64,000 bases of DNA from assembly GCF_003932755.1 (NCBI RefSeq), contig NZ_CP024202.1:3720001-3784000 (forward strand), given 5' to 3'. Shown one piece after another: positions 18,918 through 27,559 of this stretch. A program made the translations under genes and the position numbers. How positions within the stretch are numbered: position 1 is the first letter of the stretch; every line of letters begins with the position of its first letter. The notes under the pieces are model-generated. The model made no database searches. It worked only from the letters and a program-made list of their open reading frames with translations, and had not been told where the DNA came from. The DNA comes from Methylomicrobium sp. wino1. GTDB lineage: Bacteria; Pseudomonadota; Gammaproteobacteria; Methylococcales; Methylomonadaceae.

Positions 18918-19735
18918 CTATTCCCAACCGCCATCGCATTCGTCCCAATATCGACCTGCTGCTTCTTCCTGGAGCGACAAGTCGGTTATCTCACAATTCC
19001 GAAAATCCGCTATTTGATAAATTTCTGTCAGTATCTCGTCGATTTGTTCTTTCAGATCGGCATCATCGGTAAACTGAATCGCAATCCTGGTTTCGTTGTC
19101 GTTCAGTTTTTGCCCCTGATAACTTGTTAAAAGCATCCAAGTGATTTTCTCTCGTACTGCTTTTTTGCCGCAGGTAAATTTGCTGCCGTTCTCAACATGC
19201 AACCTAAGAATGATTGCAACGGTTTTTTTCGATAGGTTTTCTGGAATGGCGTTCTGAGTAGGTGTTGCCGGACGCGATGCATACTTGACTGCGCTGCTAA
19301 ACGTGCTGCGGCTGCATCCAATGGTTTTCTGTACGACAGCTTTTTCTATGCCTTGTTTTTGCCGTTCCTCCCGGCGCTGATCATAGTCCCGCCTTGCGAT
19401 ATCGGCGATAGATGCTGCCAAGTAGTTGGCACATTCACTGCCACAACACAAACCTCCCGTTCACGGATGATTCCTTTTAATCTTTCCCATTCCACACTGG
19501 CCAGGCGCGAAAGCCGGTCGATGTCCTCCACAAGCAAAACATCGCTTGGCCGACTATCCGTCAATAGCCGGAATAATTCCGGACGTTGTAAGTGAGCGCC
19601 AGACTCATTTTCAGCATAATAATTACAAATCACCACGCCGTGGTCGTGAGCAAAACGATCCAAAGAACCGCGAGCGCGTTGAGCATCTTGCTCATTGGTA
19701 GAGGCTCGAAGATAAGCGCGGACAAAATGGGTCAT
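18918..19735 (-). pseudogene. Tn3-type serine resolvase, internally deleted and fused to an unrelated tail
   Basis: Reading starts at 19735 (129-aa frame) with a normal serine-recombinase N-terminus: RAYLRASTNEQDAQRA with the catalytic Ser, and DVLLVEDIDRLSRL. Near 19425 (VPTTW) the frame changes and the next recognisable piece is LAASIADIARRDYDQRREERQKQGIEKA. The roughly 20 residues normally between these parts are missing. A second loss precedes QKTIGCSRSTFSSAV, the remains of the DNA-binding helix-turn-helix. The last 100 residues (from SKKTVAIILRLHVENGSKF to the end at 18918) do not look like a resolvase and belong to another, unidentified family. It cannot make a working resolvase. Confidence 0.8.
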
Positions 19736-19887
19736 TGGTACTATTAAGGTTGTTTAGTCGAACCGGTCTGTTTAGAGTTATGCTTTTGTTTTATATAGTA
19801 CCAGTTTTCACTGGTTCGACAAGGGGATACCTTATTCGAACTAGGAAAGGGTATCGAACCGTGATAAACTAAACCAGATAAACTAAG
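19736..19887. other. Putative res (resolution) site of the Tn3 remnant
   Basis: The gap between the divergent resolvase and antitoxin genes has four GTTCGA/TCGAAC boxes at about 19758, 19815, 19835 and 19854, in both orientations. This is the location and style of a Tn3-family res site, where dimeric subsites bind resolvase. No biochemical subsite boundaries can be assigned by eye. Confidence 0.4.
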
Positions 19888-19905
19888 TTGAACAAGGTAG
19901 TCATC

Positions 19906-20151
19906 ATGCAGACATATAATATTCACGACGCTAAAACTCAACTCTCCCGTCTGGTAGAGCAAGCCGCCAAGGGTGAACCATTTGTCATTGCCAAGGCTGG
20001 CAAGCCGATGGTTAAAGTGATGGCGCTTAATGCGCCGGAGCCTTCTCAAATCAAACGCTTCGGTTTTATGGCTGGACAAATCCATGTGCCGGATGATTTT
20101 GACTGGATGGGCGAAGAAGAAATCGTGCAGCTATTTGAGGATGGCGCATGA
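19906..20151 (+). CDS. Phd/YefM-family antitoxin of a VapC module
   Basis: Protein of 81 aa from ATG 19906 (MQTYNIHDAKTQLSRLVEQA); a TTG at 19888 is an alternative but less usual start. The Phd signature IHDAKTQLSRLVEQAAKGEPFVIAKAGKPMVKV covers residues 5-37, and the C-terminal tail (DFDWMGEEEIVQLFEDGA) is the toxin-binding part. Its last 4 bases overlap vapC. It lies between resolvase and transposase, a common place for toxin-antitoxin passengers in Tn3-family elements. Confidence 0.88.
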   Translation: MQTYNIHDAKTQLSRLVEQAAKGEPFVIAKAGKPMVKVMALNAPEPSQIKRFGFMAGQIHVPDDFDWMGEEEIVQLFEDGA

Positions 20152-20534
20152 AGCTGTTGCTGGACACCCATTTGCTTCTATGGGCGGCTGAAGGCTTTGA
20201 GCATTTGCCACCGGATGCCCAGGCGCTGATGACCCCCCCTGAAAACGAGCTGTTCTTCAGCGTCGCCAGTTTGTGGGAAATCGTTATCAAATGCGGCTTA
20301 GGCCGCAAAGACTTCCAGGTCGATCCGCACTTGTTACGGCGAGGACTGCTTGACAATGGCTACTATGAACTGCCGATCCTCAGCGAGCATGCGGTCGCCA
20401 TCGGCACCTTGCCGCCCATCCATAAAGACCCTTTTGATCGCCTGCTTGTCGCCCAAGCCATTGTCGAAGGCATCACGCTACTGACGTCAGACACCTATGT
20501 GGCCGAATACCCCGGTCCAGTACAACACGTCTAA
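20148..20534 (+). CDS. vapC: VapC-type PIN-domain RNase toxin
   Basis: Protein of 128 aa with the PIN catalytic acids: LLLDTHLLLWAA (Asp at residue 6), FFSVASLWEIVIK (Glu near 44), and KDPFDRLLVAQA followed by LLTSD (Asp near 93 and 112). The HKDPFDRLLVAQA form is typical of VapC toxins paired with Phd-type antitoxins. It is coupled to the antitoxin by a 4-base overlap and lies 3 bases before the transposase frame. All catalytic residues are present, so it looks functional. Confidence 0.9.
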   Translation: MKLLLDTHLLLWAAEGFEHLPPDAQALMTPPENELFFSVASLWEIVIKCGLGRKDFQVDPHLLRRGLLDNGYYELPILSEHAVAIGTLPPIHKDPFDRLLVAQAIVEGITLLTSDTYVAEYPGPVQHV

Positions 20535-20537
20535 TGA

Positions 20538-22073
20538 ATGGCCGCAAAGAATAAACTGCTGACCGTATTATCGGAAGCCGAGCAGTACGCGCTATATGGT
20601 CTGCCGGACTTCGATGAAGCTCAGCGGCTGGAATACTTGGCTCTATCCGAAACAGAATTGGAGCTTGCGGCCAGCCGCCCCGGTCTTCATTCCCAGGTTT
20701 ATTGCATTTTGCAAATCGGTTATTTCAAGGCCAAGCACAGCTTTTTCCGCTTTGATTGGAATGAAGTCGAAGACGATTGTACTTTTGTGTTGAGCCGTTA
20801 TTTCAACGGCAATGCGTTCGAACGAAAGCCGATCACCAACCATGAGCATTACACCCATCGAGGGCGAATCGCCGAATTGTTCGGCTATCGGCTGTGGACA
20901 TCCGACTTCCTACCGCAACTTGCACTTCAAGTCTCGTCTATTGTACGGCGCGATGTCTCCCCAGGGTTTATCGCTGCCGAATTGCTCCTATGGCTTAACG
21001 AACACAAAATCATTCGGCCTGGTTATACCACGCTGCAAGAACTGATCAGCGAAACCCTATCTGCTGAGCGCCGGCGATTGGGAGGCCTGCTTGCGGAAAT
21101 ACTCGATGACGACGCCAAAGCCAAGCTGGACCAACTTCTGGTGCGAGATGATACCCTGTCTCAATTAGCGGCTCTGAAGCAGGACGCCAAGAATTTCGGT
21201 TGGCGTCAGATGGCTCGCCAACGCGAGAAGCGGACTATGCTGGAACCGCTGCACAGGATTGCAAAAGTCTTGCTACCCAAGTTGGACGTTTCCCAACAGA
21301 ACTTGCTCTACTACGCGAGTTTAGCGAATTTTTATACCGTTCACGACTTGCGCAACCTCAAGCCAGAGCATACCTATCTCTACTTGTTGTGCTATGCCTG
21401 GCAACGCTACCGGCAGTTTACCGATAATCTGGTCGATGCGATGGCTTTCCACATGAAACAGTTGGAAGATGAAAGCAGTGCGGTCGCAAAACAATCGTTT
21501 ACTGCCGTTCAGGGACGCCGTCAGGAAACCCAGCGGGTTGGTCGCCTGTTGCTGCTCTATGTAGATGACACGGTAGCCGATGCCACTCCATTCGGCGACG
21601 TGCGGCAGCGTGCTTACAAAATCATGCCGAAAGACGCTCTGCAGGACACGGGACAACGCATGAGTATAAAACCGACAAGCAAATTGGCCATACATTGGCA
21701 AGCGGTTGACGGCATAGCCGAGCGTATCCGCCGCCATTTAAGACCGTTATACGCCGCGCTCGATTTTTCCAGCGTCACCACTGACAGTCCGTGGCTTGCC
21801 GCGCTTGTTTGGACCCAAGGCGTATTCGCCAAGCAGCAACGCCTTTCACAAAGACCGCTTAATGAATGCCCGCCAACCACGCTGCCGAAGCGGCTTCAAC
21901 AGTATCTCTTGATCTTCGATACCGACGGTAAGTCAACCAGTTTACATGCCGACCGCTACGAATTCTGGTTATATCGTCAAATCAGGAAACGCTTGAAGTC
22001 TGGCGAAATCTACATTGACGATAGCTTACAACACCGTCATTTCTCGGATGAACTGGTATCCATGGAAGACTAA
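20538..22073 (+). pseudogene. tnpA: Tn3-family transposase TnpA, 3'-truncated
   Basis: The 511-aa frame covers only the N-terminal half of Tn3 transposase (normally about 980-1000 aa). It has the N-terminal DNA-binding part (LSEAEQYALYGLPDFDEAQRLEYL) and FRYFNGNAFERK-like and DDTLSQLAALKQDAKNFGW segments, but stops before the DDE catalytic domain. The sequence after 22073 has no transposase similarity. With the broken resolvase and no recognisable 38-bp ends, the element is immobile. The intact phd-vapC between them may be why the remnant persists. Confidence 0.85.
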
Positions 22074-22179
22074 GGTGCCATGCAAATTTGGAGGGGCACT
22101 GATGATCGGATGCGGTTCGGTTCTGATTGCAAAGGCATGAAGAGCACTTCGTTGCCTGGGTGCAAAGCTATGTGTTGTC

Positions 22180-22248
22180 GTCCAACAAGGCGTTCCAGCC
22201 GACGCTGGCCGCGACGCGGCCTTCTTCGGCTGAGCGCTGTCGTTAAGC
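22180..22248. other. attC-like integron recombination site
   Basis: The site starts with GTCCAAC, which fits the R'' core RYYYAAC, and ends with GTTAAGC, which fits the R' core GTTRRRY, 69 bases apart. Between them, CAGCCGA pairs with TCGGCTG and GGCCGCG with CGCGGCC, giving the extended hairpin expected of a folded attC. No integrase gene is in the window, so it would be an orphan. It lies in the 388-base gap between the truncated transposase and the ECF sigma gene, where nothing else is seen. Confidence 0.4.
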
Positions 22249-22461
22249 GACTGCTTTCGTACTTACTGCCATCACACGCTAAAATCTTTGAATGTCGCAA
22301 AATGGCCGTTATGCAAAGACTCCAGCAGCAGACCCTCAGAGATTAAAGAATGGGATAGACTAATCTTCATATATGACTGAAATTACCTTAGTATTTATTC
22401 CAAAACAATTTTTTTGAATAATACTAAAGTAAGACCAATTCCATAATCTCTTTTCAAAATC

Positions 22462-23763
22462 ATGAAAAGTTTATATTTACGGGATGTTTTCGAACAATCG
22501 AATATACCAATGCCTCTATCAGACAACGAATGCAATAACATGGGTTTTTTCATTGATGAGATTTATCGGAATCAATCCCGTAGTGTATTTGCCACCTTGG
22601 TTAAGTTCCTTGGCGATGTTGATGTCGCCGAAGAAGCCCTGCATGACGCGTTTAAGGCAGCGTTGGAGCAATGGCCGCGCGATGGCATTCCTGCCAACCC
22701 GCGTGCTTGGCTGGTGTCAACGGGGCGGTTTAAAGGGATAGATGCCATTCGCCGACGCAGCCGCTTTGATGCCTTGCCTGATGACATCGAAGAACGACTT
22801 CCGGTTGACATAAGTGATGAACTCGATGGCGAAGGGATTGAAGATGACCGCTTACGCTTGATCTTTACCTGCTGCCATCCGGCTTTGGCGGCTGATGCCC
22901 AAGTTGCGCTAACCTTACGCGAAGTGTGCGGCTTAAAAACAGAGGAAATCGCCAGCGCCTTCCTGATCCCCGCACCGACGCTGGCGCAACGCATCGTCCG
23001 CGCCAAGACCAAGATCAAGGAAGCCCGCATCCCTTACGAAGTGCCGTCGCCAAGCCAATTGGCAGAACGTTTAGGCAGCGTGTTGCACGTCATCTACCTG
23101 ATATTCAATGAAGGTTATTTTGCCACCTCCGGTGCAACGCTTACCCGACCGGAGTTGTCGCAAGAAGCCATTCACTTAGGCCGATTGGTGCTGAAATTAT
23201 TGCCTGATGCCGAAGTAGCTGGCCTTCTGGCCCTGATGCTCTTGCAAGAATCCAGGCGACCAGCCCGCACCTTGCTCTCGGGCGACTTGGTATTACTGGA
23301 AGACCAAGACCGTACGCTTTGGGACAAAGATATCATCGCCGAAGGTTCTGCCTTGGTGGAACAAGCCCTGGCTTCCCGGCAATTCGGTACATACAGTCTG
23401 CAAGCTGCCATCTCCGCTGTTCATGCCAATGCGCCTAGCGCATCAGCTACGGATTGGGCTGAAATCGTCAGCTTGTACAACATTTTGCTTAGCATTAACC
23501 CTTCGCCAGTGATTGAACTCAACCGCGCCGTTGCCATCGCCATGCGGGACAACCCGCAAGCAGGGCTTACACTTATCGATGCCATTTTAGAACGGGGCGA
23601 ACTTACAGATTACCACCTGGCGCATTCGGCAAAGGCGGACTTGCATCGTCGCCTCGGCAAAACCGAAGAAGCCAAAACCGCTTACGAAACCGCTCTAAAG
23701 CTTGCGGTATTAGAACCTGAACGGCGGTTTTTGGAAGGAAGGTTGAGGGAGTTGCCGGATTAA
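22462..23763 (+). CDS. ECF42-group RNA polymerase sigma factor with C-terminal TPR-like extension
   Basis: Protein of up to 433 aa; ATGs at 22510 and 22540 (MGFFIDEIYRNQSR) are possible true starts because no ribosome site favours 22462. Sigma region 2 covers about 35-105 (AEEALHDAFKAALEQWP, NPRAWLVSTGRFKGIDAIRR) and region 4 about 140-190 (LTLREVCGLKTEEIASAFLIPAPTLAQRIVRAKTKI). The remaining 230 residues are helical repeats with NEGYFATSGATLTR and INPSPVIELNRAVAIA, the hallmark of ECF42. That group has no anti-sigma factor and is genetically linked to DGPF/YCII proteins, one of which is encoded at 24833. Confidence 0.9.
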   Translation: MKSLYLRDVFEQSNIPMPLSDNECNNMGFFIDEIYRNQSRSVFATLVKFLGDVDVAEEALHDAFKAALEQWPRDGIPANPRAWLVSTGRFKGIDAIRRRSRFDALPDDIEERLPVDISDELDGEGIEDDRLRLIFTCCHPALAADAQVALTLREVCGLKTEEIASAFLIPAPTLAQRIVRAKTKIKEARIPYEVPSPSQLAERLGSVLHVIYLIFNEGYFATSGATLTRPELSQEAIHLGRLVLKLLPDAEVAGLLALMLLQESRRPARTLLSGDLVLLEDQDRTLWDKDIIAEGSALVEQALASRQFGTYSLQAAISAVHANAPSASATDWAEIVSLYNILLSINPSPVIELNRAVAIAMRDNPQAGLTLIDAILERGELTDYHLAHSAKADLHRRLGKTEEAKTAYETALKLAVLEPERRFLEGRLRELPD

Positions 23764-23879
23764 TATAGAGGTTTATCAGCCTCGTACCGCCAAACTGGGA
23801 CAGCGCCATTCAGCTGGAGTGTGAACAGGGCTCTATCTTAAAATTAAGGTAATTATTCAGCATAAGTCATGTATGAGAA

Positions 23880-23979
23880 GGTGTCAGGCATTGATTTATA
23901 AGGCTGTCTGCAACAGGACGTTGCAGTCAGAGCTTACAGGGATGTATTCACGCGTCCTTAGAAATCAATGCCTGACACC
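23880..23979. mobile_element. 100-bp MITE-like element, perfect 18-bp arms
   Basis: GGTGTCAGGCATTGATTT (23880-23897) is exactly inverted at 23962-23979. The inner sequence contains a small GTCTGCAAC/GTTGCAGTC hairpin and TGTATTCACGCGTCC, a motif resembling one inside the 12133-12475 element. It lies in the gap 23764-24225 after the ECF sigma gene. The rest of that gap has no convincing gene. Confidence 0.65.
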
Positions 23980-24225
23980 AACCTACCGCATGCGCTGAAT
24001 AGTTACAAATTAAGCTACTTTTTGTCTGGACAATGGGGACCACTTTAATCACATGATGTCCACTGACTCCAAATAATCTAGATGCGGTGACAATGGCAGG
24101 ATCAAGATGACTCATAGCAACATTGACACCGCCGAATTCATAACCACCTTCTCCACAAGCGGTAAATGTCAATAAGGTAGCCACTTTTGCCTCATCCTAT
24201 CTTTACTGAACGGCTTTATTGCACC

Positions 24226-24579
24226 TTATTCCTCTACAATCATCTCAAACCCGCCAAAAATCATACGCTTGCCGTCGAACGGCATGGGGTTGATGTCGGG
24301 TTCCAGACGCGGGTCGGCCATCACTTTCGCCATCCCTTCATCCCTTACTTTTTTCGACGGCCAAAGTATCCAGGAAAACACCACGGTTTCATCGGCCTGG
24401 CATTTTACCGCCATGGGGAACGAGGTAAGCTTGCCTTCCGGCACGTCATCGCCCCAGCATTCCACCAGCTTCAACGCGCCATACTCTTTGAACACCACAG
24501 CGGCAGCCTTGGCGTGTTTCTTGTAAATTTCTTTGTTGGCTGTCGGCACAGCCGCTACAAATCCGTCAACGTAAGTCAT
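24226..24579 (-). CDS. DUF1428 (YbaA-like) protein
   Basis: Protein of 117 aa starting MTYVDGFVAAVPTANKE, the characteristic DUF1428 opening, with VECWGDDVPEGKLTSFPMAV and VVFSWILWPSKKVRDEG in the middle. The family has a ferredoxin-like alpha/beta-barrel dimer fold with no proven reaction and often accompanies ECF42 and VOC/YCII genes. GAGGAG precedes the ATG. The promoter at 24669-24697 matches those of the YCII and SRPBCC genes, so it belongs to the same regulon although it is on the other strand. Confidence 0.9.
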   Translation of the reverse strand: MTYVDGFVAAVPTANKEIYKKHAKAAAVVFKEYGALKLVECWGDDVPEGKLTSFPMAVKCQADETVVFSWILWPSKKVRDEGMAKVMADPRLEPDINPMPFDGKRMIFGGFEMIVEE

Positions 24580-24668
24580 CTTTATTCTCCTCTTGTAATT
24601 TGATTTTACTCGAAAAATTTATCTTTTCTAGAGTTAAGGAAAGCTGTAAATATAGCTTTCTTACCTAA

Positions 24669-24697
24669 TAGTCGAACAAGGCTTGCCTAAATCGACA
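24669..24697 (-). promoter_or_regulatory. ECF42-type promoter of the DUF1428 gene
   Basis: Read on the minus strand: TGTCGA (24692-24697), a 17-base spacer, then CGACTA (24669-24674), about 90 bases before the DUF1428 start. Both hexamers and the spacing are identical to the two plus-strand promoters in this cluster. They fit the known ECF42 consensus as I recall it: TGTCGA at -35 and a CGA-containing -10. Confidence 0.75.
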
Positions 24698-24766
24698 CTA
24701 TTTTGAACACTTTATTTCAATTTTTTCTACAACAATGCAATAAAATTAATTTTCTTTTGGTTTGAC

Positions 24767-24795
24767 TGTCGAAAATGAAAGCTGCCAATCGACTA
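24767..24795 (+). promoter_or_regulatory. ECF42-type promoter of the YCII/DGPF gene
   Basis: TGTCGA (24767-24772), 17 bases, CGACTA (24790-24795), ending 37 bases before the YCII start codon. It is identical in both boxes and spacing to the promoters at 24669-24697 and 25257-25285. Confidence 0.8.
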
Positions 24796-24832
24796 CAGGG
24801 TAAGACAACCGACGATCAACGAGGATAAGCCA

Positions 24833-25210
24833 ATGAAATACCTATGCTTGATTTGCGCTGAAAAAGTGATGGAGCAAATGACGGAAGCCGATGCCACTGC
24901 GCATTTTGCGGAATATACCGAGTTTACCAACGCGATCCGGGCGAGCGGGCATTACCTGGGTTGCAACCGGTTGCTGCCGCCGAGTGAGGCGATTACCGTG
25001 AGAAACAGGCAAGATAAAGTGATGACCACCGACGGCCCGTTTGTGGAAACCAAAGAACAGCTTGGCGGCTATTACTTGATCGAGGCGCGGGACTTGAACG
25101 AGGCCATCCGAATCGCCGCCCGCATCCCCGGTGCCAAGCATGGTTGCGTAGAAGTCAGGCCGGTAGCGGAAGACGAGCAAACCTTAATAGCATTGGGTTT
25201 TAAACCATGA
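24833..25210 (+). CDS. DGPF-domain YCII-related protein
   Basis: Protein of 125 aa preceded by GAGGA. It begins MKYLCLICAEK and has the family signature TDGPFVETKEQLGGYYLIEA at about residues 64-83, followed by AARIPGAKHGCVEVRP. DGPF proteins are the standard genetic partners of ECF42 sigma factors; their biochemical role is unknown, though a role in sensing or in a stress response is suspected. It lies about 1 kb downstream of the sigma gene and carries its own ECF42-type promoter. Confidence 0.93.
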   Translation: MKYLCLICAEKVMEQMTEADATAHFAEYTEFTNAIRASGHYLGCNRLLPPSEAITVRNRQDKVMTTDGPFVETKEQLGGYYLIEARDLNEAIRIAARIPGAKHGCVEVRPVAEDEQTLIALGFKP

Positions 25211-25256
25211 TTCACATTGCGGAGGTACGAAAAATTCGAAAATAATTTTCCGCCCT

Positions 25257-25285
25257 TGTCGAATATTCAGCTTATTGTTCGACTA
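25257..25285 (+). promoter_or_regulatory. ECF42-type promoter of the SRPBCC/VOC genes
   Basis: TGTCGA (25257-25262), 17 bases, CGACTA (25280-25285), ending 53 bases before the 25339 start. As no similar element precedes the two VOC genes, it probably drives 25339-26704 as one transcript. Confidence 0.78.
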
Positions 25286-25338
25286 TAAGACGAATAAAGA
25301 AATTACAGTACAACTTAACCTTAAAAGGAGCCAACTTC

Positions 25339-25860
25339 ATGAGCAAAAACAATATCGATGATCTCAACCCCGAACTCGACCTCAGCTTTGAGCGCGTGGT
25401 TGATGTGCCGCCGGAAAAGATCTGGGCAGCCTGGACTACGCCGGAATTGCTGATGCCCTGGTTTTGCCCTTTGCCTTGGCGTACCGTGGCTTGCGAAATA
25501 GATTTGCGCCCCGGCGGACGCTTCCATACCGTGATGCAATCGCCGGAAGGACAAACCTTCCCCAATGACGGGTGTTATTTAGAAATCATAGAAAACCAAA
25601 AGCTTGTTTGGACGAATGCGCTTGAACCCGGCTTTCGCCCGGCCAAGCCGCCGGAAGCCAGCCCAGGCCATGAATGTGCTGAATTTCTAATGACCGCAAC
25701 GATCTCGCTAGTACCAGACGGCAATGGCACAAAGTACACTGCACTCGTGCAGCACAACAATAAAGAAGCGCGGATTAAACATGAAAATATGGGTTTCAAA
25801 GAAGGCTGGGGGGCTTGTCTTGATCAACTCGTGGCGATAATTAAACAATCACAATCTTAG
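25339..25860 (+). CDS. SRPBCC/AHSA1-family ligand-binding protein
   Basis: Protein of 173 aa with AGGAG before the ATG. The fold signature is [30 protein letters not shown] (about 14-43), then [18 protein letters not shown] and a C-terminal helix [16 protein letters not shown]. Such START-like proteins form a hydrophobic pocket; AHSA1-type members in ECF42 clusters have unknown ligands. It is the first gene of a likely three-gene transcript with two VOC genes. Confidence 0.88.
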   Translation: MSKNNIDDLNPELDLSFERVVDVPPEKIWAAWTTPELLMPWFCPLPWRTVACEIDLRPGGRFHTVMQSPEGQTFPNDGCYLEIIENQKLVWTNALEPGFRPAKPPEASPGHECAEFLMTATISLVPDGNGTKYTALVQHNNKEARIKHENMGFKEGWGACLDQLVAIIKQSQS

Positions 25861-25913
25861 AGGTTTGAAATTTCAAAGAATAATCGACTTTCAACTTAAT
25901 CGAGGTAATTGTC

Positions 25914-26318
25914 ATAGATAAAAAATACCAAATACACGGCGCATTCAGTTGGTGCGAACTGCTGACAACTGATGTCGAAGATGCCAAACGCTTTTACGGT
26001 AAGCTGTTCAATTGGACGCTGGAGCCGGGGATAGTGCCGGACGTGGAATACACTTTAATAAAAGGCGGCGATGAGCCTGCGGGTGGCATCATGAACATTC
26101 CACCACATGCGCAAGGTATGCCGCCAACCTGGGGAGTTTATGTCACGGTAGACGACGGGGCTGCCACGGTTAAGCTAGCCGTGGTAATGGGCGGCAAGGT
26201 CTGTTTCGGCTCGCACAACATCCCGGAAGTCGGTCGTTTCTGTACCCTGCAAGATCCTCAAGGTGCCATGATTAACGTCATCACTCACTTACCACAACTG
26301 ACTAAGGAATCATCATGA
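25914..26318 (+). CDS. VOC-family (glyoxalase fold) protein with non-standard ATA start
   Basis: The homologous reading frame begins at 25914: IDKKYQIHGAFSWCELLTTDVEDAKRFYGKLFNWTLEPG, the normal N-terminal beta-alpha-beta unit of a VOC protein. The codon there is ATA, not ATG, although GAGG lies 8 bases upstream at ideal spacing; ATT at 25908 is another rare possibility. The first ordinary start in frame is GTG at 26034, which would delete 40 residues and half of the first module. The 134-aa product continues through GGIMNIPPHAQGMPPTWGVYVTVDD to a 4-base overlap with the next VOC gene. Either a rare start is used or the gene has lost its initiator by one base change. Confidence 0.8.
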   Translation: MDKKYQIHGAFSWCELLTTDVEDAKRFYGKLFNWTLEPGIVPDVEYTLIKGGDEPAGGIMNIPPHAQGMPPTWGVYVTVDDGAATVKLAVVMGGKVCFGSHNIPEVGRFCTLQDPQGAMINVITHLPQLTKESS

Positions 26319-26704
26319 ACACACAAATCTTCGTCAACTTACCGGTAAAGGATCTCAACAAGTCGGTTGGGTTTTTCACGCAGCTTGGCTACAGCTTCAA
26401 CCCGCAGTTCACTGATGAAACCGCCACTTGCTTGATCGTCAGTGACACTATTTTTGTTATGCTGCTGACAGAAGCCAAGTTTAAGACCTTTACCCCCAAA
26501 GTGATATGCGATGCCACCAAAAGCACTGAAGTATTGCTGTGTTTGTCGTGCGATAGCCGGGAAGCCGTGGATGAGATGGTGCTCAAGGCCGTTAGCGCAG
26601 GTGGCTCAACGTACAACGAGCCGCAAGACCACGGCTATCAAGACTTGGACGAGCATATTTGGGAGTTGGTGCATATGGCGGCGATGCCGGATGGCCAGCA
26701 ATAG
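26315..26704 (+). CDS. VOC-family (glyoxalase/bleomycin-resistance fold) protein
   Basis: Protein of 129 aa beginning MNTQIFVNLPVKDLNKSVGFFTQLGYSFNPQF, typical of the short two-module VOC proteins found in ECF42 regions. The C-terminal metal-side motif reads YQDLDEHIWELVHM, where most relatives have D-x-D-G-H-x-W-E. It starts inside the stop codon of the preceding VOC gene, so the two are coupled. Substrate unknown. Confidence 0.88.
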   Translation: MNTQIFVNLPVKDLNKSVGFFTQLGYSFNPQFTDETATCLIVSDTIFVMLLTEAKFKTFTPKVICDATKSTEVLLCLSCDSREAVDEMVLKAVSAGGSTYNEPQDHGYQDLDEHIWELVHMAAMPDGQQ

Positions 26705-26835
26705 CGATAACTGACATGCAACATAGCTTTTGGATTAGCGCTAAACAGGCAGAAAACCATCCAATAAATTGGGTTCTCCCATAAATACTTAGCTAAAAAC
26801 AACAAACCCTAATCACTCAACAGAGGAGAATTGAC

Positions 26836-27435
26836 ATGCGTAACTTATCATTCATTTGTACCATCCTATCTTTGTTATTAACCGCAAGCATCACCCAAGC
26901 AGAGATACATGAACAAGTAAAACCAATGGATCACCAAGCCATGATGGAGATGTACCAAAAACTTGCTACCCCCGGTGAGCCACATAAGCTGTTCGCCAGC
27001 CTTACAGGAAGCTGGACGACCAAAACCAAGGAATGGATGGAGCCCGGCAAGCCGCCGATGGAATCGGACGGCACGGTGGAAATGAAAATGTTACTGGATG
27101 GACGTTTTCTATATTCGGAATTCCAAGGCACCATGATGGGCCAACCATTCAAAGGTATTGCCATTGATGCTTATGACAACCTGACCAAAAAATATGTCAC
27201 CAACTGGATGAGCACCACCGGCACCGGCATCTTCGTCATGGAAGGTACGGCCAGCGCCGACGGTAAGACCATCACGATGACCGGCAAGCATCCAGTACCC
27301 GGCGGCGGCTTCATGACCCACCGCGCCATTTGGAAAATCATCGACAGCAACAATCAAACCTTCGAGATGTACGGCGCACACCACGGCGCTAAGGAAATGA
27401 AAAATTTGGAAATCGTTTATACCCGTAAGCCTTAA
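26836..27435 (+). CDS. Exported DUF1579 protein
   Basis: Protein of 199 aa with GAGGAG before the ATG. Residues 1-22 are a signal peptide (MRNLSFICTILSLLLTASITQA, cleavage after AQA or nearby). The mature part has the DUF1579 features GSWTTKTKEWMEPGKPPMESDGTVEMKMLLDGRFLYSEFQG and ending NLEIVYTRKP, a lipocalin-like beta barrel of unknown function. It is the last intact gene of the ECF42 neighbourhood; no ECF42-type promoter precedes it. Confidence 0.88.
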   Translation: MRNLSFICTILSLLLTASITQAEIHEQVKPMDHQAMMEMYQKLATPGEPHKLFASLTGSWTTKTKEWMEPGKPPMESDGTVEMKMLLDGRFLYSEFQGTMMGQPFKGIAIDAYDNLTKKYVTNWMSTTGTGIFVMEGTASADGKTITMTGKHPVPGGGFMTHRAIWKIIDSNNQTFEMYGAHHGAKEMKNLEIVYTRKP

Positions 27436-27491
27436 GGGTTGATTGGGTTATACGCGCATGGCAACAAAGGCAAGTACAAAAGGAGGACGAT

Positions 27492-27530
27492 ATGACAAAG
27501 AATACAATCTGTCTGTGGTACGACAACTAG
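27492..27530 (+). pseudogene. PhnB-like VOC gene, only first 12 codons remain
   Basis: A strong ribosome binding site (AGGAGG) precedes ATG and MTKNTICLWYDN, which is how PhnB-type VOC proteins begin (usually continuing with GDA). A stop follows at once and the next bases belong to a different gene fragment. The gene was cut by the deletion whose junction lies at about 27525-27550. Confidence 0.65.
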
Positions 27531-27559
27531 CCTGACACAGGGGGCTTGCGGATTGGACG

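Noticed and set aside
22080-22346. 88-aa frame after the truncated transposase
   Set aside because: It runs through the attC-like palindrome and has Arg/Cys-rich composition typical of non-coding repeats.
23948-24184. 78-aa minus-strand frame with GEGGYEFGGVNVAMSHLDPA
   Set aside because: Possibly the remnant of a real gene, but its C-terminal third lies in the MITE arm, and I recognise no family; not supported enough to list.
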